Source of the DNA: Acidobacteriota bacterium
GTDB lineage: Bacteria; Acidobacteriota; Polarisedimenticolia; Polarisedimenticolales; Polarisedimenticolaceae
Direction of reading: 5' to 3'
Length of the DNA stretch: 7,230 nt
Assembly (NCBI GenBank): GCA_011773795.1
Contig: WVWW01000144.1
Coordinates: 579 to 7,808 of the forward strand
Shown here piece after piece: positions 1 to 5,941 of this stretch (its first letter is position 1; each line of letters starts with the position of its first letter). The notes below the pieces were generated by a model, which saw only the letters and a program-made list of their open reading frames with translations, was not told where the DNA came from and did not search any database. A program made the position numbers and the translations under genes.

Positions 1-865
1 GCCGGCGGTAGTCCAACCCGACGACGAGACCGAGGGCGATCAGGTCGTCGGCCATCGGGTAGACGAAGCTGCCGCCGAAGGCGTCGGACGGCAGCGGCCA
101 ACCCATCGTGTGGATCACGGCGTCGAGCGGCCGTTTCGTCTTCCAGAGCTCTTTCACACCCAGCGCGTAAATCTGTGGGTTTTCCGACGTCACGCCCTGC
201 CAACCGCGCCAGGCCTGGGCCAGCGCGCTACGCGTGCCGTCGGCGACCACGGTGACACGCGCCGTGACGTCGCCCGCCGGCATGTGACCGCCGCCGGGGC
301 TCCCGTCACGGTTCAGCCCGCTCGGGGTGGTGCGAACACCCAGCACGGCGTCGCCTTCGACCAGCAACGCGTCGGCGGGGAATCCCGTGAAGACGTTGAC
401 CCCCAACCCTTCGGCCTGCTCGCCGAGCCAGCGCACCACCTCGCAGATCGATGCGATGCGGTTGCCGTGGTTGCGCATCTCGGACGGCGTCGGCAGCCGG
501 ATCGACGAGTTCTCGCGCAGGAAGTAGACGCGTTCGGAGTCTACGGGCCCGCGAAACGGGAACTGATCGTCCGGGAGGTCGGGAAACAGCTGGCGGAACG
601 GCTCCGGCCGGATCACGGCGCCGGACAGGCAATGCTCGCCGAGCGTCTCGGCCTTCTCGAGCACGCCGATCTCGATCTCGCCGAGCCCGCCGCCCTTCTC
701 GTTGTCTCGCGCGACCCGCTGCGCCAGCCGGATCGCGCCCGCCAGACCGGCGGGTCCGCCGCCGACGAACAGGACATCGAGCGGGATGGCCTCTTCGCCG
801 GGTTGTTCGCGGACGAGGAAACGGTCGAGCGGGAATGCGGGTTGGTGTTTGGAAGGGACGAGCAT
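1..865 (-). CDS. Electron transfer flavoprotein-ubiquinone oxidoreductase, N-terminal part (runs off left edge)
   Basis: This enzyme family passes electrons from reduced ETF (from acyl-CoA and amino-acid dehydrogenases) through FAD and a 4Fe-4S cluster to ubiquinone at the membrane. The reading frame is open from ATG 865 to the window edge, giving 288 codons, about half of the usual 540-560 residues. Seen: the FAD-binding GGGPAGL at residues 35-41, an LEK end-of-strand motif followed by GEHCLSGAVI (the family's G-x-H-x-LSGAV signature, with C where other residues are usual), then VVADGTRSAL, YALGVKELW and HTMGWPLPSDAFGGSF, all in family order. The C-terminal ferredoxin-like domain is outside the window. 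ATG 865 is chosen because GAGGTGG (870-876) lies just upstream; an in-frame ATG at 889 lacks such a site. It follows midA by 47 nt on the same strand and is probably co-transcribed. The ETF-QO call is confident; the electron donor is inferred from the family. Confidence 0.9.
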   Translation of the reverse strand, partial: MLVPSKHQPAFPLDRFLVREQPGEEAIPLDVLFVGGGPAGLAGAIRLAQRVARDNEKGGGLGEIEIGVLEKAETLGEHCLSGAVIRPEPFRQLFPDLPDDQFPFRGPVDSERVYFLRENSSIRLPTPSEMRNHGNRIASICEVVRWLGEQAEGLGVNVFTGFPADALLVEGDAVLGVRTTPSGLNRDGSPGGGHMPAGDVTARVTVVADGTRSALAQAWRGWQGVTSENPQIYALGVKELWKTKRPLDAVIHTMGWPLPSDAFGGSFVYPMADDLIALGLVVGLDYRR

Positions 866-869
866 CGAT

Positions 870-876
870 CCACCTC
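870..876 (-). promoter_or_regulatory. Shine-Dalgarno of ETF-QO gene
   Basis: On the minus strand the sequence reads GAGGTGG four bases before ATG 865 (seven bases from the GAGG core). It decides between ATG 865 and the in-frame ATG at 889, which has no purine-rich site upstream. Confidence 0.6.
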
Positions 877-912
877 GAGGGCCGTGCATGATATCAGCCG
901 CGACGCATTACT

Positions 913-2040
913 TCAGCGCGCGAACGGGTCCGCCAGACCGGCCAGCTCGGGTGTGCCGTCCAGCCCCTTCCCGTAGATCCAGACCTGGAACATGCGTCCC
1001 ATTCCGGTCGGGTGGATCAGTTGCTTGATCGATTGCCGTGCCCGGATCCGTTGCGGATCGCGGTAGGCCCCGTCGTCCATCTTTTCGAACTCGTCGAGGA
1101 TCCCGTTGGCGATCAGGAAGCGGTCCTGGGTCGTCCGGCCGAGCAGCCGCCACCCACGCTTTTCTGCGGCGTCGGTCAGGGCGGTGAAGTTGACGTGGGC
1201 GGTCAGGTCCTGCTCGCCGACCCGTTCGAGATAGGCGGTCGTCGTTCGGTGCGCGCGATACGCCATCAGCGTGCCGCGCTTGCGCTCGACCGCGTAGAGC
1301 CGTTCGGCCGTGTCCCCGTAGTCGAGCACGAGCGCGAATCCGCTCTCGATGGCCCGATCCCAGCGATCGACCTCACGCCCGAACCCCAGCGCGACCTCCG
1401 CTTCGAACCCCTCCGCCGCCGCGGCGCCGTAACGTTCCGCAAAACGGCGCAGCTCCGGCGACGGCGCGATCGTCGCTTCAACAAACCGTTCTCCGTCCCA
1501 ACCGACGCCGATCTCCTCGAGGAGGCCGCCGCTGCGACGGATGCGGTGCACGGGCAGCGCGTCGAACAACTCCAGCGCCAGGATGCAGCCGGTTGCGGCG
1601 GCGGGCGGGGGCCCCAGGACGACATCGGGCGCGACCCGGGCGATCTCGCGTCGCATGCCCGCGGATGCGTCGACCGCCGTGTAGCCCACGCGGGCGTGGA
1701 TTTCCTGCGTCGATGTTCGCAGGGCCTCGAGCAGATCCCGCGCCAGCAGGCCGCGGCCGGCGCCGAACTCGATCAGGTCGAGCCGCGGGGGGCTGTTCAG
1801 ACAGCGATCCAGTTCGACGACCTGTTGTGCCACCGCCCTGCCGAACGCCGGCCCCAGATCGCTTGCCGTGAGGAAATCTCCCTCGGTTCCGAGCCGGACG
1901 GGTCCGGCGGCGTAGTAGCCGTGCGCGGGATCGTGGAGCGCCAGTTCCATGAAGCGCGCGAACGTGATGGGACCGTCGCGCCGGATCTCGTCGCGGATCC
2001 GGGCCACCAGTGGGGCGTGACCGAGGTGCGAGCGGGTCAA
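913..2040 (-). CDS. MidA/NDUFAF7-family SAM-dependent protein methyltransferase (DUF185)
   Basis: The predicted protein has 375 residues, normal for this family. Seen: an N-terminal segment with GPITFARFMELAL and HDPAHGYY (residues 23-43), the SAM-binding loop IEFGAGRG at 90-97, ALELFDALPVHRI at 155-167, LDYG at 239-242, GTLMAYRAH at 256-264, and GEQDLTAHVNFTAL at 275-288, then TTQDRFL at 303-309. This order is diagnostic of the family. Known: mitochondrial NDUFAF7/MidA is required for complex I assembly and dimethylates an arginine of the NDUFS2 (NuoD) subunit. Here the gene starts with TTG inside the nuoB stop (TTGA overlap), so translation is probably coupled to nuoB, which supports a complex I maturation role (inference). 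There is no Shine-Dalgarno before the TTG, and no ATG before residue 31 could start a complete protein. It ends with TGA 47 nt before the ETF-QO gene. Confidence 0.9.
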   Translation of the reverse strand: MTRSHLGHAPLVARIRDEIRRDGPITFARFMELALHDPAHGYYAAGPVRLGTEGDFLTASDLGPAFGRAVAQQVVELDRCLNSPPRLDLIEFGAGRGLLARDLLEALRTSTQEIHARVGYTAVDASAGMRREIARVAPDVVLGPPPAAATGCILALELFDALPVHRIRRSGGLLEEIGVGWDGERFVEATIAPSPELRRFAERYGAAAAEGFEAEVALGFGREVDRWDRAIESGFALVLDYGDTAERLYAVERKRGTLMAYRAHRTTTAYLERVGEQDLTAHVNFTALTDAAEKRGWRLLGRTTQDRFLIANGILDEFEKMDDGAYRDPQRIRARQSIKQLIHPTGMGRMFQVWIYGKGLDGTPELAGLADPFAR

Positions 2041-2576
2041 GCGGCGGGGCTGGCTTCACCGGCGAGTTGAGCCGCGCTCTTTTCCCCGCGCTGGATTTTG
2101 CGCTGGATCTCCATCAGCGCCTCGAGCAGCGCCTCGGGGCGCGGCGGGCAACCGCTGATGTAGACGTCCACCGGGAGGATCTCGTCGACGCCCTGGACGA
2201 CCGAGTAGGAGCGGTACATGCCGCCCGAGGAGGCGCAGGCGCCCATCGAGATGACCCAGCGCGGGTTCGGCATCTGGTCGTAGATCTTCTTCACCGCGGG
2301 GGCCATCTTCTTGGTCACCGTGCCGGAGACGACCATCAGGTCGGCCTGCCGCGGCGAGAAGCGCAGCGCCTCGGCGCCGAAGCGGGCCACGTCGTAGCGC
2401 GGCCCCACGGTGGCCATCAGCTCGATCGCGCAGCAGGCCAGGCCCATCGGCATCGGCCACAGCGAGTTCTTGCGACCCCAGTTGATGAAGTCGTCGATCT
2501 TGGTGGTGTAGACGCTCTCGGTCGCGTCGCCCTCGGGGCGGCGGTGGAGCACCAATCTGGGGTCCGGCGTAGGCAT
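2037..2576 (-). CDS. nuoB: NADH-quinone oxidoreductase subunit B (complex I, cluster N2)
   Basis: NuoB is the membrane-proximal hydrophilic subunit of complex I that carries the terminal 4Fe-4S cluster N2 and hands electrons to quinone at the interface with NuoD. The 179-residue product is of normal length. Seen: KNSLWPMPMGLACCAIE with the tandem C48-C49 pair, RYDVARFG at 60-67, RQADLMVVSGTVTKKMAP at 76-93, GACASSGG with C114 at 112-119, and SGCPPRPEALLEAL with C143 at 141-154; so all four N2 ligands are present. The start ATG 2576 has no clear Shine-Dalgarno. The gene lies 36 nt after the DUF2203 gene and overlaps midA by four bases. nuoA and nuoC, its usual neighbours, are absent on both sides, so this is a detached nuoB or a second copy. 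The N-terminal 20 residues are not conserved and an alternative start cannot be excluded. Confidence 0.96.
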   Translation of the reverse strand: MPTPDPRLVLHRRPEGDATESVYTTKIDDFINWGRKNSLWPMPMGLACCAIELMATVGPRYDVARFGAEALRFSPRQADLMVVSGTVTKKMAPAVKKIYDQMPNPRWVISMGACASSGGMYRSYSVVQGVDEILPVDVYISGCPPRPEALLEALMEIQRKIQRGEKSAAQLAGEASPAA

Positions 2577-2594
2577 CGCGAGGAATGAAGATAC

Positions 2595-2609
2595 CCGGGC
2601 CGGGCCGGG
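2595..2609. repeat. Three tandem copies of CCGGG between DUF2203 gene and nuoB
   Basis: The plus strand has CCGGG three times in a row (2595-2599, 2600-2604, 2605-2609) in the 36-nt gap between the DUF2203 stop and the nuoB start. The block is self-complementary and could form a small hairpin, but no T-tract follows on the minus strand, so it does not look like an intrinsic terminator. It may be chance in GC-rich DNA. Confidence 0.4.
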
Positions 2610-2612
2610 GTT

Positions 2613-2999
2613 TCAAGACGCGTCGGCGGGGTCGTCCCAGGGACCGCTTTCATCGAGCCGGAGGGGGCCGTCACGCTGGCCGCGCTCGGACCAGCCGGCG
2701 GGAACGGGTTCGCCCAGTCGCCACGCGAGCAGGACCGTACGACCCGCCCGGCGCGCCGGAAACTCGAACCAGCCCTTGGCCAGGTCGCGGAACAGCACGC
2801 CCTCGTGAGACAGACGCCGGGCGACGCGGTGGAACCGGCAGACGGCGGCGAAGTACGCGGGCTCGACCGGACCCTCCGTGACCGGCATCGGCGCGACGAC
2901 CTGCAGGCGGCGAAACTCTCGACTCACACGACTGGCCAAGGGCTCGAGACGCTGCGCCGCGAGACGCGCCGTGTGCGGCGTGAACCAGTTGTTCGACAT
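2613..2999 (-). CDS. DUF2203 family protein
   Basis: This small soluble protein of 128 residues has unknown function. Seen: an N-terminal WFTPHTARLAAQRLEPLASRV stretch (residues 5-25), matching the family's FTxxEAxxLLPxLRPLL pattern; a middle helical part; then GVLFRDLAKGWFEFPARR (67-84) and GRTVLLAWRLGEP (86-98), the conserved core where most relatives read DFPA...GREVYLCWRLGEP; and a final W plus acidic residues. It has no signal peptide or membrane segment. The relatives' Cys in LCW is Ala here (LAW), and the WHE motif reads WSE. Start ATG 2999 is the only good candidate; its Shine-Dalgarno is weak. It is the first gene of the leftward train, 36 nt upstream of nuoB, but nothing seen ties its function to complex I. 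Family membership is recognised from memory of the conserved core. Confidence 0.75.
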   Translation of the reverse strand: MSNNWFTPHTARLAAQRLEPLASRVSREFRRLQVVAPMPVTEGPVEPAYFAAVCRFHRVARRLSHEGVLFRDLAKGWFEFPARRAGRTVLLAWRLGEPVPAGWSERGQRDGPLRLDESGPWDDPADAS

Positions 3000-3040
3000 G
3001 ACTCGGCGGTGACCTGGATGGGGAGACGGGAACGCGGCGC

Positions 3041-3070
3041 AGCGTAACGCGGACGTACGGCGCGTGCCAA
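3041..3070 (-). promoter_or_regulatory. Candidate promoter for the DUF2203-nuoB-midA-ETF-QO train
   Basis: On the minus strand TTGGCA (3065-3070) is followed after 18 bases by TACGCT (3041-3046). The -35 matches consensus at five of six positions and the -10 at three. Initiation would be near 3034, about 35 nt before ATG 2999. This is consensus matching only, in a GC-rich genome of unknown sigma factors. Confidence 0.3.
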
Positions 3071-3127
3071 GGAGTCGGACTCACGACTCGTTTCGACCCG
3101 GAAACACGCTCGTCTTCGGCGCTCAGC

Positions 3128-3155
3128 TTGACGGTTTCTGCCCCCCTCTTATACC
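3128..3155 (+). promoter_or_regulatory. Candidate sigma70-type promoter for the lpd-E2-lipB-lipA train
   Basis: TTGACG (3128-3133) and TATACC (3150-3155) are separated by 16 bases in the only AT-richer patch of the intergenic region. This would give a leader of roughly 55-60 nt before GTG 3220. The -35 matches five of six and the -10 four of six consensus bases. Confidence 0.4.
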
Positions 3156-3207
3156 CTTCCGGGACCCCTTACGGGCCCCTTCTTATCACCGACGACGGAT
3201 CGTTTGC

Positions 3208-3213
3208 GGGGAG
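3208..3213 (+). promoter_or_regulatory. Shine-Dalgarno of lpd
   Basis: GGGGAG lies six bases before GTG 3220. It is the main reason for choosing GTG 3220 over the upstream in-frame GTG at 3064. Confidence 0.7.
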
Positions 3214-3219
3214 AAATCT

Positions 3220-4635
3220 GTGGTCGCCAGCAAGGCGCAGAGCTTCGACATCACGATCATCGGGAGCGGCCCCGGGGGATATGTCGCCGCCGTTCGCGCC
3301 GGACAGCTCGGACTCTCGACCGCGGTCGTCGAGATGGCGCCCGCGCCGGGCGGCACCTGCCTGCACTGGGGCTGCATCCCGACCAAGGCGATGCTGCACG
3401 CGGCCGAGGTGCTCGAGACGGCGCGTCACGCGGCGGCCTTCGGCATCCGGGTCCCCGATGGAGCGAACGTCGATCTCGAGGCCATGCACGCCTACAAGAA
3501 GAAGGTCGTCGACGGCAACGCCAAGGGCGTCGAATACCTGTTCAAGAAGAACAAGGTGACCTACCTCGAGGGCCGTGGAAAACTCGCGGGACGGGGCAAG
3601 GTCGAGATCACAGCGGAGTCCGGCGACCCCTTCACCGTGGCCACGAAACACACCGTGATCGCGACCGGGTCGGTCATCCGTGGTCTTCCGGGGGTCGAGT
3701 TCGACGGCAAGCGGGTGATCAACTCGGATCACGCGCTGTACTTCGAACAGCTCCCCAAGTCGATGATCGTGCTGGGCGCCGGCGCGGTCGGCGTCGAGTT
3801 CGCGTCCATCTACCGCTCGTTCGGATGCGAGGTCACGGTCGTCGAGCTGCTGCCCAACCTGGTGCCGATCGAGGACGCCGAGCTGGGCAAGGAGCTCGCG
3901 CGATCGTTCAAGAAGCGTGGCATCGGTGTCCACATCGACACGCGGGTCGAGTCGGTCAAGACGACCAAGACCGGCGTGACGGTCCGGGCGGACAAGGGCG
4001 GCAAGCCGCTGGAGCTCAAAGCCGAGGTGCTCCTCGTGGCCATCGGACGGGCACCGCTCACCGCGGACCTGGGGCTCGAGTCCACGGGCGTCGTCGTGGA
4101 CGACCGCGGGTTCATCCGGGTCGATTCGATGATGCGTACGGGTGAGCCCGGCGTCTACGCGATCGGCGACGTGTTGTCGACGCAGGCGCTGGCCCACGTC
4201 GCCTCGCACGAGGGCATCGTGGCCGTCGAGCACGCCGCGGGCGGCACGCCGCACGCCATCGACTACAACAAGGTCCCGTCGTGTACGTACTGCAAACCGG
4301 AGGTCGCATCGATCGGCCTCAGCGAGCAGGCCGCGAAGGCCGCGGGTTACGAGGTCGCCGTGGGCAAGTTCCCGTTCACGGCGATCGGCAAGGCCAAGAT
4401 CCTCGACGACACGTCCGGTTTCGTGAAGATCGTCACCGACAAGAACTACGACGAGGTGCTCGGCGTGCACATCATCGGCCCGCACGCGACGGAGCTGATC
4501 TCCGAGGCCACCGCCGCCGTCAACCTGGAGGCGACGGCGGAGTCCCTGTTCCAGGCCATCCACGCCCACCCGACGCTGTCCGAGGCGATGGGTGAGGCGG
4601 CGTTGGCGGCTCACGGCCGTCCGATCCACATTTAG
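3220..4635 (+). CDS. lpdA: Dihydrolipoamide dehydrogenase (E3 of 2-oxoacid dehydrogenase complexes)
   Basis: E3 reoxidises the dihydrolipoyl group on E2 and reduces NAD+, using FAD and a redox-active disulfide. From GTG 3220 the protein has 471 residues, the normal E3 length. Seen: FAD-binding GSGPGG at 15-20; the disulfide motif GGTCLHWGCIPTK with C47 and C52 (HW replaces the more common NV or HR); ATGS; NAD-binding VLGAGAVGVEFAS; AIGD near the FAD pyrimidine-binding site; and the C-terminal catalytic HPTLSE with H450 and E455, completing the active site across the dimer. All catalytic residues are present. GTG 3220 has a GGGGAG site six bases upstream. The gene stops with TAG (4633-4635), 15 nt before the E2 start and in the same frame. 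The neighbouring E2, lipB and lipA support a role in a lipoyl-dependent dehydrogenase; which 2-oxoacid is used is not visible. Confidence 0.96.
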   Translation: MVASKAQSFDITIIGSGPGGYVAAVRAGQLGLSTAVVEMAPAPGGTCLHWGCIPTKAMLHAAEVLETARHAAAFGIRVPDGANVDLEAMHAYKKKVVDGNAKGVEYLFKKNKVTYLEGRGKLAGRGKVEITAESGDPFTVATKHTVIATGSVIRGLPGVEFDGKRVINSDHALYFEQLPKSMIVLGAGAVGVEFASIYRSFGCEVTVVELLPNLVPIEDAELGKELARSFKKRGIGVHIDTRVESVKTTKTGVTVRADKGGKPLELKAEVLLVAIGRAPLTADLGLESTGVVVDDRGFIRVDSMMRTGEPGVYAIGDVLSTQALAHVASHEGIVAVEHAAGGTPHAIDYNKVPSCTYCKPEVASIGLSEQAAKAAGYEVAVGKFPFTAIGKAKILDDTSGFVKIVTDKNYDEVLGVHIIGPHATELISEATAAVNLEATAESLFQAIHAHPTLSEAMGEAALAAHGRPIHI

Positions 4636-4637
4636 CC

Positions 4638-4644
4638 GGAGGAG
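4638..4644 (+). promoter_or_regulatory. Shine-Dalgarno of E2 gene
   Basis: GGAGGAG lies six bases before ATG 4651, directly after the lpd stop. This strong site fixes ATG 4651 as the authentic E2 start and shows the initiation signal upstream of the internal TAG is intact. Confidence 0.85.
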
Positions 4645-4650
4645 TCTTTC

Positions 4651-5937
4651 ATGCGCGTTGACATCGTGATGCCCCAGATGGGCGAATCGATCGCCGAGGG
4701 AACGATCACCCGCTGGATCAAGTAGGTCGGCGATACGGTCGAGCGGGACGAGCCGATCTTCGAGATCTCGACCGACAAGGTCGATGCGGAGATCCCCTCC
4801 CCCGCCGCCGGTACCCTGGTCGAGATCAAGAACCAGGAGGGCGAGACGGTGCCGGTGAACGAGGTCGTCGCGATCATCGAGACCGCAGCGGGCGCGGCCG
4901 TCGCGGCGCCCGAACCCAAGGTCGAAGCGGCACCCGAGCCCGTCGAGACAGCAGCGCCGATCGCCGCGGTGCCCGCCCCGGCACCGGCCGCACAACTCCC
5001 CGCCGAGCCGGCTCGCTTCATCTCGCCGGTCGTGCGTCGCATTGCCGACGAACACGGGATCGATCCCGGCGGTATCCCCGGGACGGGCGCCGGCGGACGG
5101 GTGACGAAGAAGGACATTCTCGCGTTCATCGCCTCGGGGGCGGCGGCTCCCGCGCCGGTCGTTGCCGCCGAACCCGCAACGGCGCCGGCACCGGCACCCG
5201 CCGGTCCTCGGATCGGACCGGCTCCGATCACCTTCGGGCCCGGGGCCGACGTCGTTCGCGAACCGATGACCGTCATGCGCAGGAAGATCGCCGAGCACAT
5301 GGTCGACTCGCGGCGCACTTCGGCCCACGTGCAGTCCGTCTTCGAAGTCGACATGACGCATTGCGCCAAGCTGCGCGCCAAGCACAAGTCGTCCTACGTC
5401 GAACGGCACGGCGTCAAACTCAGCTACATGGCCTTCGTGATCAAGGCCGTCTGTGACGGTTTGCGCTCGTGGCCGATCGTCAACTCCTCGCTGGAGGGCG
5501 ACGACATCCTGTACCGCAAGAACCTCAACATCGGCGTGGCCGTCGCGCTCGACTGGGGGCTGATCGTCCCGGTCGTGCACAACGCGGATCACCTCTCCAT
5601 CGCCGGATTGTCATCCAAGGTGCAGGACCTCGCACAACGCGCGCGAGGCAAGCAGCTCAACCCCGACGAGGTCCAGGGCGGCACGTTCACGATCACCAAC
5701 CCGGGTCAGTTCGGCGGGCTGTTCGGCCTGCCGATCATCAACCAGCCGCAGGTCGCGATCCTCGGCATCGGCGGGATCAAGAAGCGGCCCGTGGTGATCG
5801 ACGACGCCATCGCGATCCGGTCGATGATGTACATGTCCATGTCCTACGACCACCGTGTCGTCGACGGCGCCGTCGCCGACCAGTTCCTCGCACAGGTCGT
5901 GCAGGCGCTGGAGAGCTTCGACGAGTCGCTGCTGTAA
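4651..5937 (+). CDS. Dihydrolipoamide acyltransferase (E2), interrupted by in-frame TAG at codon 25
   Basis: E2 forms the core of a 2-oxoacid dehydrogenase complex and moves the acyl group from E1 to CoA on a swinging lipoyl arm. The full frame has 428 codon positions before TAA. Domains: one lipoyl domain, residues 1-78, starting MRVDIVMPQMGESIAEG with the lipoyl-lysine K43 in STDKVDAEIPSP; an Ala/Pro linker, 79-121; the E1/E3-binding domain, about 123-160 (RFISPVVRRIA, GTGAGGRVTKKDI); a second linker; and the acyltransferase domain, about 200-428, with catalytic H401 and D405 in YDHRVVDG. Codon 25, in WIK-x-VGD, is TAG where relatives have mostly K, Q or E. No other stop or frameshift is seen. 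As conventionally read, the gene gives a 24-residue peptide, or a 362-residue product from GTG 4849 lacking most of the lipoyl domain. The substrate (pyruvate, 2-oxoglutarate or branched-chain) cannot be decided. A sequencing error or a young pseudogene are the simplest explanations. Confidence 0.88.
4723..4725 (+). other. In-frame amber codon (TAG) in the E2 lipoyl domain
   Basis: Reading from ATG 4651, codons 22-28 are TGG ATC AAG TAG GTC GGC GAT, that is W-I-K-stop-V-G-D. The motif is normally W-L-K-[K/Q/E]-V-G-D, and AAG, CAG and GAG are each one base from TAG. The stop lies 18 residues before the lipoylated lysine. Confidence 0.95.
4835..4851 (+). promoter_or_regulatory. Possible internal ribosome binding site and GTG restart in the E2 gene
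   Basis: AGGAGGG (4835-4841) stands seven bases before an in-frame GTG at 4849, an excellent Shine-Dalgarno arrangement 124 nt past the TAG. Starting here would give a 362-residue E2 without the lipoyl-lysine but with the subunit-binding and catalytic domains. The same bases encode the ordinary lipoyl-domain residues NQEGETV, so the match may be coincidence. Confidence 0.4.
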
Positions 5938-5941
5938 CGGC

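Larger units (their letters stand above)
3000..3219. other. Divergent intergenic region between the two gene trains
   Basis: About 220 nt separate the DUF2203 start (minus) from the lpd start (plus). It holds one plausible sigma70-type promoter on each strand and the lpd leader. A reading frame in the lpd frame extends back to GTG 3064, but its extra 52 codons resemble no E3 N-terminus and overlap the promoter candidate, so I treat this stretch as noncoding. No riboswitch or clear operator was recognised. Confidence 0.65.

Noticed and set aside
110..976. 288-codon plus-strand frame opposite ETF-QO
   Set aside because: The minus strand shows a continuous, motif-rich ETF-QO frame; the plus frame has no recognisable domain and runs into midA.
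1012..2070. 352-codon plus-strand frame opposite midA
   Set aside because: It is the antisense shadow of midA, whose family motifs are unmistakable on the minus strand.
3161..3179. Hairpin in the lpd leader (GGGACC with GGCCCC)
   Set aside because: The six-pair stem contains an A-C mismatch and there is no T-run or anti-Shine-Dalgarno partner, so it is too weak to call an attenuator or riboswitch.
3064..3219. N-terminal extension of lpd back to GTG 3064
   Set aside because: The 52 extra residues resemble no E3 sequence, cover the promoter candidate, and GTG 3220 has a well-placed GGGGAG and gives normal E3 length.
4723..4725. TAG as pyrrolysine or another recoded residue
   Set aside because: lpd uses TAG as its natural end, the residue is an ordinary surface K/Q/E in relatives, and no suppressor tRNA or pyl gene is visible. 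I kept it only as an alternative to check.
3169..5592. 807-codon open frame on the minus strand opposite lpd and E2
   Set aside because: It is rich in Arg, Asp, Gly, Val and His and has no domain pattern. It mirrors the codon bias of two clearly recognisable plus-strand genes, a common artefact of GC-rich DNA.
5855..5941. Upstream extension of lipB into the E2 gene
   Set aside because: The extra residues are Ser/Arg/Cys-rich out-of-frame translation of the E2 C-terminus; family similarity begins after GTG 5942.
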